64,000 bases of DNA, from contig NZ_JAGXJN010000030.1 of NCBI RefSeq assembly GCF_019091455.1, forward strand, positions 48,230 through 112,229, given 5' to 3'. The stretch comes from Chitinophaga sp. GbtcB8. Lineage in GTDB: Bacteria; Bacteroidota; Bacteroidia; Chitinophagales; Chitinophagaceae. Below are positions 42,532 through 50,978 of this stretch, piece after piece (the stretch's first letter is position 1; each line of letters opens with the position of its first letter). The position numbers and the translations under genes are program-made. The notes beneath the pieces were generated by a model. The model was not told where the DNA came from and searched no databases. It saw only the letters and a program-made list of their open reading frames with translations.

Positions 42532-43815
42532 GGAAGGCCGCATGCTCCGGTACTTCTTTCTGAAATACAGGTAAGAGCCTATCATCATGATCACTCCCAG
42601 CACAGACAGGCTCCAGACTGTATTCATAAAGAACTGGCCCCAGGAAATATGCCAGCTGCTGAAGTTCTTCACCAGCAGTATGCTTACGCTGCCTATATAC
42701 CCAAAGGAATCTGCCACGTAGATCAGGAAACCTACATTGCTCACATATTTGAACGTGGCTATCAGCCTCTCAAAAAAGATACAGTTAAAGGGAATATAAC
42801 CCATGTATAATCCCAGGCCGGTAAGCGTCATCCATACAATAGGGCTGATATATTGCTGCATGAATAACAGGGAGCTTACCGCTGCTATAATAAACCCTGC
42901 GATCACGATCAGGTAGTTCAGCATAAATGCCTTGTAATTATCCTTCACAAATACCAGCATGCCCATAATACCCAGTATGGCCAGGGATACCGGCACTTCT
43001 GTCTGGGTAAAAATAGCCGGGTCTTTGCCCATGCCCAGCTCTTCCCAGATGTTGGCGGCAAAGTTATCCCGCATATCACGCAGCATGGTAAGTATTACAT
43101 AGCTGATAATACATAATACCAGCCCGGGTAAGAACTCCTGCAGCAGCTGACGGCGCTGCTGTTTGTGCATAGGCTCCCGGCGGGTACGCAAAGCCTCATC
43201 TGTAGCGGTAGGCGGCGGTATTTGTTCCAGCAGTATTACAAAAATGATCATGGGCAGCATGAACAAAAGGCCTGTTACAAAAGGCATCCATAACTCTGTA
43301 ACATGCCAGTCCACCATCACCATTTTACCGGCTGATTTTACAAACCCGGAAGAAAAAATAAAGCTGATGGATAACACCGCACCCATAAACTCCGTGCTGC
43401 GCCTGCCTTCCAGGTAACCGAATACCAGCCCCCAGATCATGCCCAGCGGGAAACCGTTCAGGAATAAAAAGAGGATGTTAAAAGGGGCCGGCACTACTGC
43501 AAACAGCAATAGTGCCAGCCAGGAGAATAGTATCAGGACAACAATGCTGCGGGCTCTCTTAGTGCTTTGCATTTCTGCAATAAAGCGGATACCGTAAATT
43601 TTGCTGGCCGCATAACCCATTGTCTGGGCTATTACCAGCCATATTTTGTAGTCAACGCCTAAAAAGCTGATCCCATCAAACAAGGCTACTGCAAAAGGTT
43701 TGCGGAAAGCGTACATGCAGGAGTAGGTACCAAATGATACCAGGGCCGCATACAGCGAAAACGTAAACTGGTCGGTGCGTTTGAGCCGTTGTTGGACCCA
43801 GGGTAGGTTTAGCAT
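42514..43815 (-). CDS. DUF5690-family MFS-like membrane protein
   Basis: 433 residues from the ATG at 43813-43815 (a TTG at 43830 would add five residues). About 12 hydrophobic segments. SFGTYSCMYAFRKPFAVALF near the N-terminus and GFPLGMIWGLVFGYLEGRRSTEF resemble MFS organophosphate/phosphate antiporters. The family (DUF5690) is uncharacterised. It is the last gene of a SusC-SusD-HD oxygenase operon, with an 23-base gap to the preceding gene, so it probably moves the substrate or product across the inner membrane. Confidence 0.85.
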   Translation of the reverse strand: MLNLPWVQQRLKRTDQFTFSLYAALVSFGTYSCMYAFRKPFAVALFDGISFLGVDYKIWLVIAQTMGYAASKIYGIRFIAEMQSTKRARSIVVLILFSWLALLLFAVVPAPFNILFLFLNGFPLGMIWGLVFGYLEGRRSTEFMGAVLSISFIFSSGFVKSAGKMVMVDWHVTELWMPFVTGLLFMLPMIIFVILLEQIPPPTATDEALRTRREPMHKQQRRQLLQEFLPGLVLCIISYVILTMLRDMRDNFAANIWEELGMGKDPAIFTQTEVPVSLAILGIMGMLVFVKDNYKAFMLNYLIVIAGFIIAAVSSLLFMQQYISPIVWMTLTGLGLYMGYIPFNCIFFERLIATFKYVSNVGFLIYVADSFGYIGSVSILLVKNFSSWHISWGQFFMNTVWSLSVLGVIMMIGSYLYFRKKYRSMRPSSFVHS

Positions 43816-43838
43816 TGATATAATGTACAATAATTATG

Positions 43839-44408
43839 TTACTGGTTCATTAAATGATGCAGCGCCATCTGCTTAAATCGCTGCAGGTCCGGCAAGGGCT
43901 GATCCGTTGCTTTAGCCTGGTCGTCCCAGGTGCGCAGGCGCACCATGTCTGCAAACAGCGGGTCGGCTTCAAAGGCGGCAGCTTCCGTTTCCGTCATAGG
44001 CCCTCCCTGGTAGGCCAGCGTTTGTTTGCTGGCTTCTGAGAGCTGCGCATAGTAGGTTGGATATTTAAACGTGAGATAACGCTTGGCATCCACATGCGAG
44101 CCTACCAGCCGGATGAGCGCATCCGAAAAGCCATGCTGCTTCAGGAAAATGCCGCCCCATTTTTCATGGTCCTGCACACCGTAACCGCCCATGGAGGCTG
44201 TGCCTTCCATTTCGCACAGGTGGCCAATATCATGAAAAAAAGCTGCCAGTATCACTTCTTCACGGCTGCCTGCCTGCTCCGCCAGCAGGGCGGCCTGGCA
44301 CATATGCTCCAGCTGGGATACCGGTTCGCCTATGTAGTCGGCTGCCCCGTATTTTTCATACAGGCTAAAGATGGTACTAACAGTTTGCTCTGCTTGTTGT
44401 AATAACAT
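43839..44408 (-). CDS. HD-domain mixed-valence diiron oxygenase, PhnZ-like
   Basis: 189 residues. The residues known to matter in PhnZ (Y24, E27, H34, H58, D59, H62, H80, H104, D161) all have counterparts here one position later: Y25, E28, H35, H59, D60, H63, H81, H105 and D162. PhnZ cleaves the C-P bond of 1-hydroxy-2-aminoethylphosphonate oxidatively, giving glycine and phosphate. TmpB acts on a trimethylated analogue. It lies 6 bases after susD and 23 bases before a DUF5690 membrane protein. The expected role is oxidative cleavage of a hydroxylated organophosphonate. The hydroxylating partner is not in this operon. Confidence 0.85.
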   Translation of the reverse strand: MLLQQAEQTVSTIFSLYEKYGAADYIGEPVSQLEHMCQAALLAEQAGSREEVILAAFFHDIGHLCEMEGTASMGGYGVQDHEKWGGIFLKQHGFSDALIRLVGSHVDAKRYLTFKYPTYYAQLSEASKQTLAYQGGPMTETEAAAFEADPLFADMVRLRTWDDQAKATDQPLPDLQRFKQMALHHLMNQ

Positions 44409-44414
44409 GTGTGA

Positions 44415-45995
44415 TTATTTTACCAGCCACATTACGGCATTTATATCATCCGTAGTAGTGCCAAATTGTTTCTGTAAGGTAGCGGACCAGTTGCCGGCAT
44501 TGGCATTGCGGTGGTTATCCGGGTACTTGAACCGCAGGGGTATCTTACCGCTGTTGCCGGTACCGGAGCCGGTGCTGAATGCCGGGATACCTGTTCTGCG
44601 CCAGTTCAGGTAACCTTCCCAATCCGTGTTTTCAAAAAAGGCCAGGTACTTTTGCGTAATGATCTGTTGAAGCCCGTCCGTATTATCGCCTTTGTACTTT
44701 ACCGTGGCCTGCGCATAATAATCCGTTTCAAAGTTAAACGGTATTTCATAACGTACAGTCTTATACGTTTTTACGAAAGTACCTGCTTCCGGTATACCAT
44801 AAAAACCCATGGAGGCCTGGATGCCCTTTTTATACCAGGCTTCGGCTGAGCCGGTCACCCATTTACGGTTAATGGCTTCTGCAATGTTAAAACACATTTC
44901 CGGATAACCAATGATAATGCCCGGTTCTGCCGCGTAATTGGCATAATAGCGGCTGCGGCTGCGCAGGGAGTATACCGCAGTGTCTACGCTGGACATTTTA
45001 GACGACATATCTGTCAGGTTCTCACCGGAAGGTGCCCCCACATAAGCAGTAATATCTGCCGGTGTTTTCTTTAACCTGTTCAGCTGCTCCGTGGCCGGTT
45101 CCGCAGTAATAAAAGCGCGCGGATCGCGCAGGCTTACCAGGGTATTCAGGTAGGTGGCCGACATGTTATAACGCGTGGCGTCAAAGCCCAGGTTATCCGG
45201 GTTCACCGGGTATTTATTGATGTTATTGTAAATGAACTGCAGGTTCTGATCCATCCCTTCCAGCAACGGATACTTGGTGGGGTTGGAGAGAATGGCGCTA
45301 AACTGCTGCTGGATCTTCAGCTCTGTATCTGCTTCTTTTTTACTCAGCGCAATCAGCACCCGCAAATGAAATGCATTCACTGCGCGCTGCCAGAAATCCA
45401 GCTTGTTATTATAATAAAAGTCATTGCGCAGGGTTTGTCCTTCGGAGGTATTTACTTTATCCGGGTTGTTGATCAGTGAATCCAGGCCGCTGTTAGCTTG
45501 CTCCAGCCAGGAAAGGATCTGTATAAATACCGTGCGCTGCTCATCGTATTTAGGCGTAAGGTTCTCTTTCCCCTGCAGGGCTTCTGTCATGGGCAGATCG
45601 CCTACCAGGTTAGTCATACGGTAAAAGAAATAAGCCCGGAAGAATTTACCCAGTGCGGCATAGGGGTTCAGGGTATTACCACCCAGGCGAATAGCTTCCT
45701 GCTCCATCTGCTGTACATTTTCCAGGCTGCCATAACCATCCAGCTTAGCGCCGCCCCAGTCATACCGCTGGTTGCCATAGTAGTTATAGTTGCAGCAGTC
45801 AAACTGGTTCCAGCGCATTACATCGCTCCAGGGCCTGATGGCATTCATATCGGAAAGTATGCTGCCCAATGGCAGGCTGGGTGGTACCTGCGCGGGTTTG
45901 TTGCTGTTCATTTCATCGTCGCTGAACTGTTTGTTACAGGCGCTCATTGCAGCGCCTAATACAACCGTGATCGCTAATATCTTAAGTGTTCTCAT
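44415..45995 (-). CDS. SusD/RagB-family lipoprotein (SusD-like_2 type)
   Basis: 526 residues. Lipobox with Cys20 (AMSAC), then NKQFSDDEMNSNK. An N-terminal TPR-like helical core and a C-terminal LNWRRTGIPAFS motif as in other SusD proteins. It binds substrate at the cell surface together with the SusC encoded 21 bases upstream. The operon gene downstream is a PhnZ-like oxygenase, so the ligand may be a phosphonate-bearing molecule such as a phosphonolipid or phosphonoglycan fragment. Confidence 0.92.
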   Translation of the reverse strand: MRTLKILAITVVLGAAMSACNKQFSDDEMNSNKPAQVPPSLPLGSILSDMNAIRPWSDVMRWNQFDCCNYNYYGNQRYDWGGAKLDGYGSLENVQQMEQEAIRLGGNTLNPYAALGKFFRAYFFYRMTNLVGDLPMTEALQGKENLTPKYDEQRTVFIQILSWLEQANSGLDSLINNPDKVNTSEGQTLRNDFYYNNKLDFWQRAVNAFHLRVLIALSKKEADTELKIQQQFSAILSNPTKYPLLEGMDQNLQFIYNNINKYPVNPDNLGFDATRYNMSATYLNTLVSLRDPRAFITAEPATEQLNRLKKTPADITAYVGAPSGENLTDMSSKMSSVDTAVYSLRSRSRYYANYAAEPGIIIGYPEMCFNIAEAINRKWVTGSAEAWYKKGIQASMGFYGIPEAGTFVKTYKTVRYEIPFNFETDYYAQATVKYKGDNTDGLQQIITQKYLAFFENTDWEGYLNWRRTGIPAFSTGSGTGNSGKIPLRFKYPDNHRNANAGNWSATLQKQFGTTTDDINAVMWLVK

Positions 45996-46016
45996 GAGTG
46001 TTGGTTTGAGGAGGCG

Positions 46017-49000
46017 TTAAAAAGTAACATTCACATTAAATCCATATCTGCGCGTAGTGGGCGTTTGCAGGGTTGATGTTCCCTGGTCACCGGCATACTG
46101 CTCAATGTCAATGTCCTTATTTTTGGCAAAGTATAAGAGGTTACGGCCTACAAAGGAAATATTTGCCTGCCGGATGAAAGTGCGGCCCAGTATGCTTTGC
46201 GGCAGGCTATAGCCGATCACTACTTCACGCAGCTTGGCAAAGGTTTTACTGATAATATTGGCTTCGTTGGTATTGTAATAGATGCTGATGTAGTCCTGCA
46301 GATAGGTTTTAGTGGTGTTAGGCGCAAACTGCATGTCCTTGTAGTTGGTTACATTGCCGTTATTATCATAGCTGATACCGGCGCCATTACTAATCACCAC
46401 ACCCTGGCCGGTCCATGATTTTACGCCTTTGTAATCCTGGTAGCGGGCATCGCCCATGGCGCCTTCCACGGTTTTAATATTACGGCCGCCACGGAATGTT
46501 TGCTGCTGAATATAATCGATCATGTTACCACCTACACGCCCGTCAAACTGGAAGCTGAAATTAAATTGTTTGTAGCGGAACACGTTATTAATACCCCAGG
46601 TCCAGTCAGGATTGGTATAACCAAGGAACTGCCCTACAGGGTTCACAATGGGGCGGCCGTCGCCGGCGTCGTTAATGATCTGCCCATCCGGTGTTTTTAC
46701 AAAAGCGGTTCCATAAAATCCATCCACACGGTCACCGGGTTTAAAGAAAACATTCAGGGTATTTACACCCGGGTAAAAGTCTACATACTTTTCTCTGAAG
46801 GTGCTCCAGTTCACCATCACATCCCAGTTCAAGCCGGTGTTGCTGCGCAGCGGTGAGCCAGTGAGGGACGCTTCCCAACCGTTCTTGCGGGTGGTTACCC
46901 CATTCACCAGGTATTTGTCATAACCGGCTGCGTCTGTTACCTGCAGCTCATAAATACGCGGACCGTTCTTAGTAGTGAACCAGGTAACATCCAGGCCTAT
47001 ACGGTTATGCAGGAAACGGATATCCATACCGGCTTCATAAGCGGTGCTGGAAAAGGGTTTCAGTCCGGGATTGGTAATGGTGCGGGTGTAGGATGCGCCG
47101 GCCTGGTTCTGGTACACGGTAGATACGCTGTAACCCGGTGAATTCTGGAAGGTGGGCCCGCCATAGGACGCATAATACTGTGCACCATACCCCAACGGAT
47201 ACACGCCCTGAGGGGTAGTGCCAATAGTATCCTGTGTAAGACCGCCTTTTACGTTGGCATAGGAGCCGCGGAACTTCAGGAATGAAATAATCTCCGGCAG
47301 CTGCACATAATCGGAAACCACGGTGCTTAAGGATGCAGAGGGATAGAAATACAGGTTGTTACCGGAGGGCAGGGTAGATAATTTATCGTACCGGCCCGTG
47401 AGCGACAGCGTGGCGTATTTACCATAGGTCAGATCCACATAACCGTAAGCGCTCAGCACCAGCATGTCTGAACGGAAGGTGTTGGCATACAAAGGATCGC
47501 GGGAGTTGGCAAAGCTATACCAGCCCGGTGCATTTAAATAATTGGTACTAACAAAGCTGGAGTTGTATTTAAAGCTGCGGGCATTACCGCCAAGGGAGGC
47601 GCGTAAGTCCAGCTTATTAAAAGTATTGTGGTAGGTGAGCAATACATCCGTATTGTTCTCAAAGAGAGAGCGGCGGTCTTCCCGGTAATCGCCCTTACCT
47701 TCCTCACGGCCATAGGGGTGGGCGGAGTAAGGCATTTTTTCTGTACGCAGCAGGTCGTAGGTGCTTACCTGGGTACGGCCCAGCAGCTCCAGGTGATCAT
47801 TCAGCTGGTAGGTTAATTTCATATAGCCGTTCACGTCTGTTTTATAATGGCCACGCAGCCATTCCTTTACCGTGAACCAGGGGTTGTGGTAACGCTGGTA
47901 TTCCGCGTAAATAGACTGTACGCCTTCTTTACCTGGCTGCCAGTAGTTACGCATATCATCTATATTCCAGTCGGCGCCGCCCCAGATCTCCATGTTATAA
48001 ATAAGGCTGTTGGGGCCATAGTTCACATCCGGGAAATTATCCGTGTACTGGCGGTTGTAGTTCAGGTAAGATTCCAGGCGCAGGCGGGAGGAAAAGTTAT
48101 ACCCTGCAGACACGTTGAAGTTAGTGATGTTCAGGTGTGTGTTAGGTATAATACCCTGCTGGAAGGAATGGGACAGGGAGAAACGCAGGTCTGCCTTATC
48201 TGTTTTGGCAGATATGGAAAGGTTATTGGTGCTCAGGATGCCGGTACGTATAAAACGTTTCAGGTTATCCTTACCGCGGGCTACCCAGGGCGTGCCCTTA
48301 CGCTGGCCGGTAGCGGGATCAATAGGGCTGTCATACTGTGGTATCAGCTGCCCTTCAAACTTAGGTCCCCAAATGTCATAGTCGCCGTCATTGGTGCCAC
48401 CGCCTTTACCGTCTACAAATGCATAACGGCCATGATCTCCGGGGCCATATTCATCCTGCACTTCGGGAATGGCAATAAATCCCTTATCGAACATGGTGCT
48501 GGAATTAAAGTCAATGGAGAAACCGCGTTTGTCTCTGGATCCTCTTTTAGTAGTGATCATAATAGCGCCGTTCAGGCCACGGGAGCCATACAGGGCCGAT
48601 GCGGTAGCTCCTTTTAATACAGTATAACTTTCAATATCATCCGGGGATATATTCCAGGTATCGGAGTTAATAGGTACACCATCTACTACATACAGGTTAA
48701 TGCTGCTGCCACGCAATAGTACCTGCGGGGAGGCCAGCATTTCTGCAGATGCGCCTACGGTAAGGCCGGCCACTTTGCCTACCAGACCATTGATAGGGTT
48801 AGGCTCACGGGCTTTTACCAGGTCATCGCCTTTTATTTCCTGCACGGCATACCCCAGGCGTTTTACTTCTTTTCGTATGCCCAGTGCCGTTACTACTACT
48901 TCGTCCAGGGCTTTTTTGTCGGAGTGTAAGGTAATAAGCAGGTTTTGCTGTCCTTTCACAGCTATTTCAGCCGGGGCAAAGCCAATGTAGGTGATCTGCA

Positions 49001-49226
49001 GGGTATCACCCGGCTGCGTAGGGATGGTGAATTGTCCCTTGGCGTCTGTAAGCGCGCCGCGGGTAGCACCTTTTGCTTTAATGGTGGCGCCGGGTACCGG
49101 CTGTTGGTCTTCTGCGGAAGTTACCTGCCCGCTTACGGACTGTTGCGCCCATGCGGTGGCACCGGCAGATAACAGGAACAGCACAAGACATAGCCTTTTA
49201 CAATGCTTAAGTAAAGAATGTTGCAT
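46017..49226 (-). CDS. SusC/RagA-family TonB-dependent transporter (no STN domain)
   Basis: 1069 residues. Signal peptide 1-27, carboxypeptidase-regulatory-like domain at about 29-105 (VSGQVTSAEDQQPVPGATI), TonB-box/plug from about 110 (LDEVVVTALGIRKE, SPDDIESYTVLKGATASALYGSRG), then a beta-barrel ending NVNVTF. Unlike the SusC at 9791-13285 it lacks the STN signalling domain, and no sigma/anti-sigma pair is beside it. Control is therefore more likely through the XRE-cupin regulator upstream. Confidence 0.95.
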   Translation of the reverse strand: MQHSLLKHCKRLCLVLFLLSAGATAWAQQSVSGQVTSAEDQQPVPGATIKAKGATRGALTDAKGQFTIPTQPGDTLQITYIGFAPAEIAVKGQQNLLITLHSDKKALDEVVVTALGIRKEVKRLGYAVQEIKGDDLVKAREPNPINGLVGKVAGLTVGASAEMLASPQVLLRGSSINLYVVDGVPINSDTWNISPDDIESYTVLKGATASALYGSRGLNGAIMITTKRGSRDKRGFSIDFNSSTMFDKGFIAIPEVQDEYGPGDHGRYAFVDGKGGGTNDGDYDIWGPKFEGQLIPQYDSPIDPATGQRKGTPWVARGKDNLKRFIRTGILSTNNLSISAKTDKADLRFSLSHSFQQGIIPNTHLNITNFNVSAGYNFSSRLRLESYLNYNRQYTDNFPDVNYGPNSLIYNMEIWGGADWNIDDMRNYWQPGKEGVQSIYAEYQRYHNPWFTVKEWLRGHYKTDVNGYMKLTYQLNDHLELLGRTQVSTYDLLRTEKMPYSAHPYGREEGKGDYREDRRSLFENNTDVLLTYHNTFNKLDLRASLGGNARSFKYNSSFVSTNYLNAPGWYSFANSRDPLYANTFRSDMLVLSAYGYVDLTYGKYATLSLTGRYDKLSTLPSGNNLYFYPSASLSTVVSDYVQLPEIISFLKFRGSYANVKGGLTQDTIGTTPQGVYPLGYGAQYYASYGGPTFQNSPGYSVSTVYQNQAGASYTRTITNPGLKPFSSTAYEAGMDIRFLHNRIGLDVTWFTTKNGPRIYELQVTDAAGYDKYLVNGVTTRKNGWEASLTGSPLRSNTGLNWDVMVNWSTFREKYVDFYPGVNTLNVFFKPGDRVDGFYGTAFVKTPDGQIINDAGDGRPIVNPVGQFLGYTNPDWTWGINNVFRYKQFNFSFQFDGRVGGNMIDYIQQQTFRGGRNIKTVEGAMGDARYQDYKGVKSWTGQGVVISNGAGISYDNNGNVTNYKDMQFAPNTTKTYLQDYISIYYNTNEANIISKTFAKLREVVIGYSLPQSILGRTFIRQANISFVGRNLLYFAKNKDIDIEQYAGDQGTSTLQTPTTRRYGFNVNVTF

Positions 49227-49353
49227 GATAATGGATAGATTTTTGGTTTAGATGAGCCAGTTTTTCAATAGTTCTCTAAAGGGCCTAATTACCATGCAAA
49301 TGTTGCAGAAGAATGTAACCTAATTGTTAAGTAATACTAAAATAATTATTAAA

Positions 49354-49495
49354 TGTGCAGATATGCAAATATGCAGATGTGCAAATAGATTGGGTAGGTC
49401 TGGGGATTAAAGGATGTATAGCTGGATTGAATTAGTTTAGGGGGCAAGGGCTGGCATTTCATCTGCACATTTGCATATCCGCACATCTGCACATT
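49354..49495. repeat. word-iterated inverted repeat (TGCAAATATGCAGATGTG family)
   Basis: The left arm 49354-49386 is identical over 33 bases to 36241-36273. The right arm 49460-49495 has the complementary words and ends inside the stop codon of the XRE-cupin gene (stop at 49494-49496). The loop of about 73 bases has no ORF. It lies between the XRE-cupin gene and susC. Confidence 0.8.
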
Positions 49496-50078
49496 AATTC
49501 TCTCCTTCCTGGAAAAAGTACACTACCAGTATCTTTGCATCTCCTTCCCCGATGTTGGCGGGTTTGTGGCCCAGGCGGCCGTCAAAGAAAAGGGAATCCC
49601 CTTCATTCAGAATATGTTTTTCGTTCTCTATCTGGTATTCCACTGTGCCCTGTAAAATGTATTTGTATTCGTAGGCATCTGTTTTCACCATCTGGTTGCG
49701 GCGGGCGCCCGTCTTCAGCTCCAGGACCACAATATCCACGGGAGTGTTCTTCACATTTTTGGTAAGCACGCGCTTGTACAGGAATCCCCGGGCAGTTTCC
49801 TTTTCAAAAGCCTGGTAATCGGCCTGCTGTTTAATGATCACACGGCTGTTTTGCTGCGGCTGTCCTATCTCGTTAAAAAACTCGTTCATGTCCAGGTTCA
49901 GCGAGCGTATGATGTTAATGAGCACCAGCAGGGACGGAACGGTACGGTTATTTTCTATCTGGGAGATCAGCCCTTTGCTCACCGCGGCTTTATCGGCCAG
50001 CTCCTGGATAGTAATGCCTTTAGCTTTCCTCTTCTCTTTTATTTTATTGCTGATCTGGATAATAATGTCTTCCGTCAT
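49494..50078 (-). CDS. XRE-family regulator with C-terminal cupin
   Basis: 194 residues. Helix-turn-helix at about 12-65 (GITIQELADKAAVSKGLISQIENNRTVPSLLVLINI) followed by a cupin sensor domain at about 105-190 (YKYILQGTVEYQIENEKHILNEGDSLFFDGRLGHKPANIG). Such regulators sense a small molecule in the cupin pocket. It lies upstream of, and codirectional with, the SusCD/PhnZ-like operon, separated by a word-iterated repeat. It is the probable regulator of that operon, by position only. Confidence 0.9.
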   Translation of the reverse strand: MTEDIIIQISNKIKEKRKAKGITIQELADKAAVSKGLISQIENNRTVPSLLVLINIIRSLNLDMNEFFNEIGQPQQNSRVIIKQQADYQAFEKETARGFLYKRVLTKNVKNTPVDIVVLELKTGARRNQMVKTDAYEYKYILQGTVEYQIENEKHILNEGDSLFFDGRLGHKPANIGEGDAKILVVYFFQEGEN

Positions 50079-50184
50079 ATACTACTTGATTATCATATAA
50101 TAGGGTGGCCGATCTGACAAAGAAAGTGAAACAAGCGCCAAATAGCAAACTTTTTAACAAGCTTATAACCATTCATATAATAAA

Positions 50185-50192
50185 TTATATTT
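50185..50192 (+). promoter_or_regulatory. minus-7 element upstream of the MarC gene
   Basis: TATATTTG matches the Bacteroidota TAnnTTTG consensus exactly and lies about 20 bases before the ATG at 50212. No clear minus-33 element was found. Confidence 0.45.
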
Positions 50193-50211
50193 GTATAAAT
50201 ATGTCAGCCAA

Positions 50212-50781
50212 ATGTTCAGTCTAGACCAGATCCTAACCATCGCGTTCACCCTTTTTGCTGTTATAGATATGGTGGGCTCTATCCCGGTGCTCATTTCCCT
50301 GAAAGAAAAACTTGGACATATAGACTCCGGCAAAGCCACGCTGGCATCGGGTCTCCTGATGGTAGGATTCTTATTTGTTGGCGAGCCTTTCCTGAAATTG
50401 ATGAGCGTTGACGTACACTCTTTTGCCGTGGCAGGTTCTATCGTGATCTTTGTAATTGGGCTGGAAATGATCCTGGGCATTGAGTTCTTTAAGAGCACAG
50501 ATGCTGATAATAAAACCGGCAGCGTGGTGCCTATTGCATTTCCGCTCATAGCCGGTTCCGGTACGCTCACTACTATTATGTCGCTGAAAGCCAACTTTGG
50601 CCAGTATAATATACTGGCAGGTATTATCCTGAACCTGGCTATCATTTACCTGGTGCTGCGTTCCCTGAGCTGGATAGAACGTATACTGGGCAAGGCCGGG
50701 CTGATGGTGGTACGTAAATTCTTTGGGGTGATCCTGCTGGCCATTGCCGTGAAGATCTTCAAAAGTAATGTGAACCTGTAG
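50212..50781 (+). CDS. MarC-family integral membrane protein
   Basis: 189 residues from the ATG at 50212 (a TTG at 50191 lies in the promoter). Six hydrophobic segments. TLFAVIDMVGSIPVLISL at the start and PIAFPLIAGSGTLTTIMSL in the middle are typical of MarC/NAAT proteins, predicted transporters or exporters. The function is unproven in most bacteria. Monocistronic, upstream of a tRNA gene. Confidence 0.9.
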   Translation: MFSLDQILTIAFTLFAVIDMVGSIPVLISLKEKLGHIDSGKATLASGLLMVGFLFVGEPFLKLMSVDVHSFAVAGSIVIFVIGLEMILGIEFFKSTDADNKTGSVVPIAFPLIAGSGTLTTIMSLKANFGQYNILAGIILNLAIIYLVLRSLSWIERILGKAGLMVVRKFFGVILLAIAVKIFKSNVNL

Positions 50782-50851
50782 AAATAAGCATTTTGTATTT
50801 CAGGGTTAAAAACCTTAGTTTTGCCTTCCCTTTCTAATCTGTGTTAGAATT

Positions 50852-50923
50852 GGCCTCGTAGTACAATGGATAGTATAAGAGTTTCCGAAGCTCCAGATCC
50901 AGGTTCGATTCCTGGCGAGGCCA
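50852..50923 (+). tRNA. tRNA-Arg (anticodon CCG)
   Basis: Cloverleaf: acceptor GGCCTCG/CGAGGCC (7 perfect pairs), D arm GTAC...GTAT, anticodon loop TTCCGAA with anticodon CCG at 50885-50887, T arm CCAGG-TTCGATT-CCTGG. The discriminator A is at 50923; CCA is not encoded. The last anticodon-stem pair is an A-C mismatch. Reads CGG arginine codons. Confidence 0.95.
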
Positions 50924-50925
50924 CA

Positions 50926-50970
50926 GAAAAAGTAAAAGGCGCTCAAAAGTGAGCGCCTTTTACTTTTTCA
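50926..50970. terminator. bidirectional terminator after tRNA-Arg
   Basis: AAAAAGTAAAAGGCGCTCA pairs with TGAGCGCCTTTTACTTTTT around AAAG. It serves the tRNA (plus) and the serine hydrolase gene (minus, stop at 50979). Confidence 0.88.
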
Positions 50971-50978
50971 ACCGGTCC

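Noticed and set aside
47847..48617. A 256-codon plus-strand frame opposite the second SusC gene
   Set aside because: Antisense shadow of the SusC barrel; no motif and no plausible start context.
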